Assembly (NCBI GenBank): GCA_946535435.1
Contig: CAMNDM010000038.1
Coordinates: 1 to 36,357, forward strand
DNA length: 36,357 nt
Reading direction: 5' to 3'
DNA from: Physcocola sp002396385
Lineage (GTDB): Bacteria; Bacteroidota; Bacteroidia; Bacteroidales; Paludibacteraceae
In this document: piece by piece, positions 33,168 through 36,357 of the stretch
How positions within the stretch are numbered: the first letter of the stretch is position 1
Layout: the number at the start of each line of letters is the position of its first letter
Notes under the pieces: generated by a model
Database searches by the model: none
The model's input: the letters and a program-made list of their open reading frames with translations, nothing else
What the model was told of the DNA's origin: nothing
Translations under genes and position numbers: made by a program

Positions 33168-34414
33168 GTTTGAAAACGCTTCTCCAAAATAAGTTGCTGC
33201 AAAATATCTTCTCGCAGGGTTTTGTCCAGCTGGCTAATTATGCGGTGCCTTTACTGGTAATACCGTATGTTACCCGTGTTTTGGGACCGGAGTTGTTTGG
33301 CTCGGCAAGTTTTGCCCAGAATATGGCTGGGTATGCAACGTTGTTGGTCCATTTCGGATTCGATTTTTCGGCAACACAGGAAATTTCTATACACAGAGAT
33401 GACCGCGAAAGGTTGAGGCAGATATTTTGGAATGTTGTGACTTTCAAATTCCTGCTATTGATAGTCTCTTTCGCTTTCCTCTTCGCCTTTTCAGACAACC
33501 AGCACAATGTGACTTTGCTGTTTGCCGCAGCTTTGCTGAATGTGGGCTGTGTATTCTTCCCTTCGTGGTTTTTGCAGGGGGTCGAGCAAATTGCAAAGAT
33601 GAGCATGTTCACGTTGTTTGTGCGTGTGTTAGGGGCAGTGTTTGTATTCCTTTTTGTGAAGACACCCAGCCATGTATTGCTTTATTTGCTGATTTTGTCA
33701 CTATCGAATGTGATAGTCGGGTTTGTTGCTTTTCTTTATGTGATAAGGAAATACCGGCTAACCTATTGTTGCCCGCGGAACCTCTTCACGTGCCAGTCTG
33801 TAAAGAAGGGACTCCCCATCTTTTTTAATACCTTTTTGGTGAATTGCAATGTGTTTGTGGGAGTGACGTTTGTTGGTAGGTTGATGACAGACTATGATGT
33901 GGGGATATTTTCTGGGGCCCAGAAGATTATGACCGCCATCTTGATGGTGATTAGCCAGCCTTTCCTTGTGGCCTTATTCCCGCGGATGAGTCGGAAGTTT
34001 TCAGAAAACAAGCAAGAAGGACTTTCCTTTATGCTTAAGTGCTTGTTACTTATAGCTTTAATCTCAGGTTTGGCCAGTGTGGCCGTATACTTTTTGTCGC
34101 CTTGGGCTGTGAATTTGATGTTGGGGGAAAAGTTTGTTCCATCGGTGTCGTTGCTCTGTCTTATGGCACCCCTGCCTCTTCTTTATACTATTGCTTCAAC
34201 TCTGACGGTCCAGGGACTGTTCGGTATGCAGTTGCAGCGTTATGCCCCAATTGTTGGCTTACTGGTGCTTTTTTCGAATATTTTTTTCTGTTGGCTTCTA
34301 ATTCCATTCTGTGGACTTAAAGGCGCCGCTTTCTCGTGGATGCTTTGTCAAGTTGTTGAGATTTTGGCTACTACACTATTTATAGTTTTGAATAAAAAGA
34401 GTGTTTATTTATAA
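33164..34414 (+). CDS. Polysaccharide flippase (Wzx/RfbX type)
   Basis: 416 residues with about 12 membrane helices. The N-terminus (FSQGFVQLANYAVPLLVIPY, then VTRVLGPELFGSASFAQN) is diagnostic for O-antigen/teichoic-type flippases of the MOP superfamily, which move undecaprenyl-linked oligosaccharides across the inner membrane. Start codon overlaps the stop of the U32 gene (ATGA). No glycosyltransferases are adjacent in this window, so its polysaccharide is not identified. Confidence 0.92.
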   Translation: MSLKTLLQNKLLQNIFSQGFVQLANYAVPLLVIPYVTRVLGPELFGSASFAQNMAGYATLLVHFGFDFSATQEISIHRDDRERLRQIFWNVVTFKFLLLIVSFAFLFAFSDNQHNVTLLFAAALLNVGCVFFPSWFLQGVEQIAKMSMFTLFVRVLGAVFVFLFVKTPSHVLLYLLILSLSNVIVGFVAFLYVIRKYRLTYCCPRNLFTCQSVKKGLPIFFNTFLVNCNVFVGVTFVGRLMTDYDVGIFSGAQKIMTAILMVISQPFLVALFPRMSRKFSENKQEGLSFMLKCLLLIALISGLASVAVYFLSPWAVNLMLGEKFVPSVSLLCLMAPLPLLYTIASTLTVQGLFGMQLQRYAPIVGLLVLFSNIFFCWLLIPFCGLKGAAFSWMLCQVVEILATTLFIVLNKKSVYL

Positions 34415-34462
34415 TGCTTGAACATTTAATGTGATAAACATGTTATGTAGCATAACGGATTT

Positions 34463-34494
34463 TTTGCTGTTTTAGTATAAACATTGTAATTTTA
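34463..34494 (+). promoter_or_regulatory. Promoter-like element for the 34501 RNA
   Basis: TTTG (34463-34466), 20-nt spacer, TAATTTTA (34487-34494), one mismatch to TAnnTTTG. Confidence 0.45.
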
Positions 34495-34500
34495 CTTCAG

Positions 34501-34657
34501 AAATAAGACATAAGTTGTTTATCGCTTTTCTTGAACTCGCTTAACTACTTTATTAACTACCTAAATTATTAGAAGATTGTCTTTATATGATGTATAGTTG
34601 AGTTGTAACTACAAATATGAAGGTCCGTTCCTGAAGGGAACGGACCTATTTTTTTTG
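34501..34657 (+). ncRNA. Candidate small RNA of about 157 nt
   Basis: Lies between a near-consensus promoter and a strong terminator, with no reading frame. Contains TTAACTAC twice in 21 bases (34543-34563). Could instead be the long 3' UTR of the flippase operon, as no other terminator follows that gene. Confidence 0.35.
34621..34657 (+). terminator. Strong rho-independent terminator
   Basis: AGGTCCGTTCC (34621-34631), 5-nt loop, GGAACGGACCT (34637-34647), then eight to nine T. Confidence 0.85.
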
Positions 34658-34701
34658 ATATTTATTTAGGGGAATGAGTGGAGGCGTTAAGGAATAGGCG
34701 T

Positions 34702-34737
34702 AAAAAAACGGACAACTTTCATCAGAAGTGCCCGTTT
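34702..34737 (-). terminator. Terminator of the small-peptide transcript
   Basis: Outer stem AAACGG/CCGTTT (34706-34711 with 34732-34737), inner ACTT/AAGT; on the minus strand followed by seven T. Confidence 0.65.
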
Positions 34738-34769
34738 GCTAATTGCCTAACATAACTGTTCTCCTTTTT

Positions 34770-34838
34770 TTATTTGATTTTAAAGTTATATGCGATGTTG
34801 AGAACGAATAAAGAGCAAAGGATTCCAAAAAGTACCAT
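34770..34838 (-). CDS. 22-residue single-helix membrane peptide
   Basis: Begins MVLFGILCSLFVLNIAYN and ends in Lys residues (FKIK): one hydrophobic helix with a positively charged C-terminus. The transcript has a consensus promoter 80 bases upstream and a terminator 33 bases after the stop. Its own ribosome site is weak (AU-rich, as is usual in Bacteroidota). A second mini-frame, ATG TTA GGC AAT TAG at 34755-34741, follows AGGAGAA. Too short for family assignment. Confidence 0.4.
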   Translation of the reverse strand: MVLFGILCSLFVLNIAYNFKIK

Positions 34839-34916
34839 AAGCGTAATTTTTTAATTGTTCAACATATTGTCTTGGTCCGATTGGACTTTTAGTCCCTTTC
34901 TCGTTCCTTGACACTG

Positions 34917-34947
34917 CAAAGTTAAATATATATTTATAAAATGCAAT
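34917..34947 (-). promoter_or_regulatory. Promoter of the small-peptide transcript
   Basis: Minus-strand ATTG (34947-34944), 19-nt spacer, TAACTTTG (34924-34917). Start near 34910; the transcript would be about 210 nt. Confidence 0.6.
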
Positions 34948-35254
34948 AGAAAAATACACTTTTCTTGCAGTTTTTATGATAATTTATTCAGATTTTTTGT
35001 GTGCTAGTTCTGTATAATTGTATAATGCATAAATATCATATTTTTTGAATTTTTGATACTTTGCTGACTAAAATCCTCGTTTTTGCTAGATTTATGGTTG
35101 AATATTGTCGATTTATTTATATTTATAGCATTTTGATATTTCATTTTGTTACATGTTGCCCTATTCTATGCATTTTTATTTTGTATATTTTTTGTATATA
35201 TTGAAAGGCATTTAATTGTGGTGTCAGGAGTGTTTGTTCAAATTGTAGGTTTTT

Positions 35255-36009
35255 ATGAAGAAACGATGTCTTTACTTTTTTCCTGACTCAATCAGTTTTG
35301 GCAGATAAAATCATAACTTGGTCGGCAGATACAATTGATTGTAAGGTTGTAAAAGTTGGGACCAGTGTAATTGAATATAAAAAGTCGGTAAACTTAGATG
35401 GCCCAATTTATGAAATTGGGAAATCTAAGGTGTCTACGATCTTTTATGACAATGGAGAATCAGATGTGTTCGATATAAATAAGACACCTAATGATTCGAA
35501 ACTTAATGATATGCAAAAATCTCTCTCGTCAGGGTGTGTTGAACTTTTGCGGAATACATATTTTTATAAAGGAACATTAGCCAGGAAAAGTCCGAAAAAT
35601 CCTAATCGTCTGTTCCTCCTAAAAAGAACTCAGATAAAAAATGTTATGAATTGTGCCGACCCTATGTTGGGCGATAGGTATTACCATTTTTCTCGTATGC
35701 AAGGTGCGGGGGGACTTTGATTTTGTTGGATTGTTAACGACTAGTGGTGGGGTCACTTTAGCAGTTACTTCTGACTCTGTCGAAAGGAAATTTCTGGCGG
35801 GTTTGGGCGTGTCGACTCTAGGCGTCACTATGTGCTGCGCTGGCATCCCTCTTGCTGCTGTTGGCCGCTCTAGAAAATATAGGTAACTGAGACGTTTAAA
35901 GACGCTTGTAGAAGAAGGCAAAATTGGTTGTGAAGAGAGTGCGCAAGACCATATGTTCGTTTCATTAACTGCGAAAAAGAATGGACTGGGGCTGTTGCTT
36001 ACATTCTAA
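35255..36009 (+). pseudogene. Decayed secreted-protein gene (two run-length frameshifts and an internal stop)
   Basis: ATG at 35255 opens a signal peptide that shifts frame in the T6 run 35276-35281; one T less gives MKKRCLYFFLTQSVLA, then DKIITWSADTI. The next segment (to 35720) shifts again at the G6 run 35708-35713; one G less joins RMQGA to GDFDFVGLLTTSGGVTLAV. A TAA at 35884 interrupts the frame, which stays open for 40 codons and ends KKNGLGLLLTF, a plausible C-terminus. Repaired length about 250 codons. The body resembles Bacteroidales secreted proteins with the pattern IxYKKxxNxxGPIYxIxKSxV and a glycine-rich hydrophobic region; function unknown. Confidence 0.7.
35298..35720 (+). CDS. 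Main fragment of the decayed secreted-protein gene
   Basis: Longest uninterrupted piece: 140 codons if started at the TTG at 35298, which is unlikely to be the real start because it falls inside the reconstructed signal peptide. Motifs: VEYKKSV-like strand, GPIYEIGKSKVSTIFYDNG, then VELLRNTYFYKG. Ends QGAGGL just after the G6 run. Likely non-functional as it stands. Confidence 0.4.
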   Translation: MADKIITWSADTIDCKVVKVGTSVIEYKKSVNLDGPIYEIGKSKVSTIFYDNGESDVFDINKTPNDSKLNDMQKSLSSGCVELLRNTYFYKGTLARKSPKNPNRLFLLKRTQIKNVMNCADPMLGDRYYHFSRMQGAGGL

Positions 36010-36357
36010 ATATAGAAAAAACGTAGATGTTAATTTTGTAAGGAGATTAGGTCCTTTTGATATATTCCCATTTCCCTTAAACACAGCGCTGTGATTCTCT
36101 AGTGAATCAAAACTGAAAAACTGTGACACGGAGAAACAACGTCAATCGAAAATTTAGATATTCTGTTTGAAAGTGTCCCCGTCATAATAATTATTGACTG
36201 GTCGCTGATTTTAAATTATTTTGTAAGTAGTTAAAAATCAGTTTGTATGTGATTTTTTATTAAAATAATTCCCCGAATAGTTTGCCAGTTCGGGAAAAAG
36301 GTCTAATTTTGCATCCGCTTTCGGGTTGTAAAGCCCGACGCCCCTGGGAAGCGTTCC
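36010..36357. other. Non-coding right end with stable-RNA-type promoter
   Basis: No credible gene. CTGATTTT...AAAATCAG near 36201-36241 can pair across a long loop. The promoter at 36281-36311 and about 40 bases of its transcript, with a small CGGGTT...AGCCCG hairpin (36322-36337), are the last features before the edge. Confidence 0.5.
36281..36311 (+). promoter_or_regulatory. Strong promoter at the window edge
   Basis: TTTG (36281-36284), 19-nt spacer, TAATTTTG (36304-36311) with an AT-rich upstream tract and a G/C-rich start region (CATCCGC). This style is typical of rRNA or tRNA operons in Bacteroidota, but the product is beyond the window. Confidence 0.6.

Larger units (their letters stand above)
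34415..35254. other. AT-rich intergenic region with two short transcripts
   Basis: 840 bp without a long gene. It contains a plus-strand transcript candidate (34463-34657) and a minus-strand transcript with a 22-codon frame (34702-34947). From about 34950 to 35250 I see only AT-rich sequence with no gene or clear structure. Confidence 0.6.

Overview
The window is chromosomal DNA of a member of the Bacteroidota, most likely order Bacteroidales. The gene content supports this: BspA-type leucine-rich repeats, WG-repeat and Fibrobacter-paralogous-type secreted proteins, a sodium/proton pyrophosphatase, meso-DAP dehydrogenase, type III pantothenate kinase and a zapA-rny pair. The promoters agree: many intergenic regions carry the Bacteroides-type pattern TTTG, a 19-20 nt spacer, then TAnnTTTG. 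The genus cannot be fixed from the sequence alone.

Layout. Positions 1-4212 (minus strand) hold the N-terminal part of a repeat-rich surface protein, an outer-membrane barrel protein, and a membrane-protein gene broken by a G-run frameshift and an exact 170-bp tandem duplication. Positions 4491-9598 hold hppA, ddh and gdhA with clear promoters and terminators. Positions 9991-13538 hold a secreted hydrolase and a WG-repeat protein. Positions 13601-19645 form one compact operon: coaX, an outer-membrane protein, a TPR protein, lptC, a CNNM/CBS protein and an N-carbamoylputrescine amidase. Positions 19717-23336 hold a secreted domain protein, a small lipoprotein, a LolC/E-type permease and an aminotransferase. 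Positions 23472-25924 hold a small-RNA candidate, a ZapB-like protein, zapA, a possible 6S RNA and rny. Positions 26006-29815 (minus) run from a small secreted protein through ispD and recG into three tandem small-RNA units. Positions 30018-34414 hold two nearly identical small-RNA genes, each ahead of a protein gene (a BspA-like protein; a U32 protein followed by a flippase). Positions 34415-36357 are AT-rich and mostly non-coding: a possible sRNA, a transcript for a 22-residue membrane peptide, a badly decayed secreted-protein gene, and a strong promoter at the very edge.

Most interesting are the RNAs. The two copies at 30018-30124 and 31174-31280 differ at one base in 107. Both have a perfect FNR-type box (TTGAT-N4-ATCAA) about 60 bases upstream of the inferred start and a TTTG-N20-CAAYTTTG promoter, although the spacer between these elements has diverged. 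This suggests a duplicated small RNA controlled by a Crp/Fnr-family regulator, similar in logic to E. coli FnrS. The three units at 26202-26724 are a second multicopy family, each with a GNRA-capped 5' hairpin, a conserved core and its own terminator. Several breaks in coding sequences fall in mononucleotide runs, so read-level checking is needed to separate pseudogenes or phase variation from sequence error.
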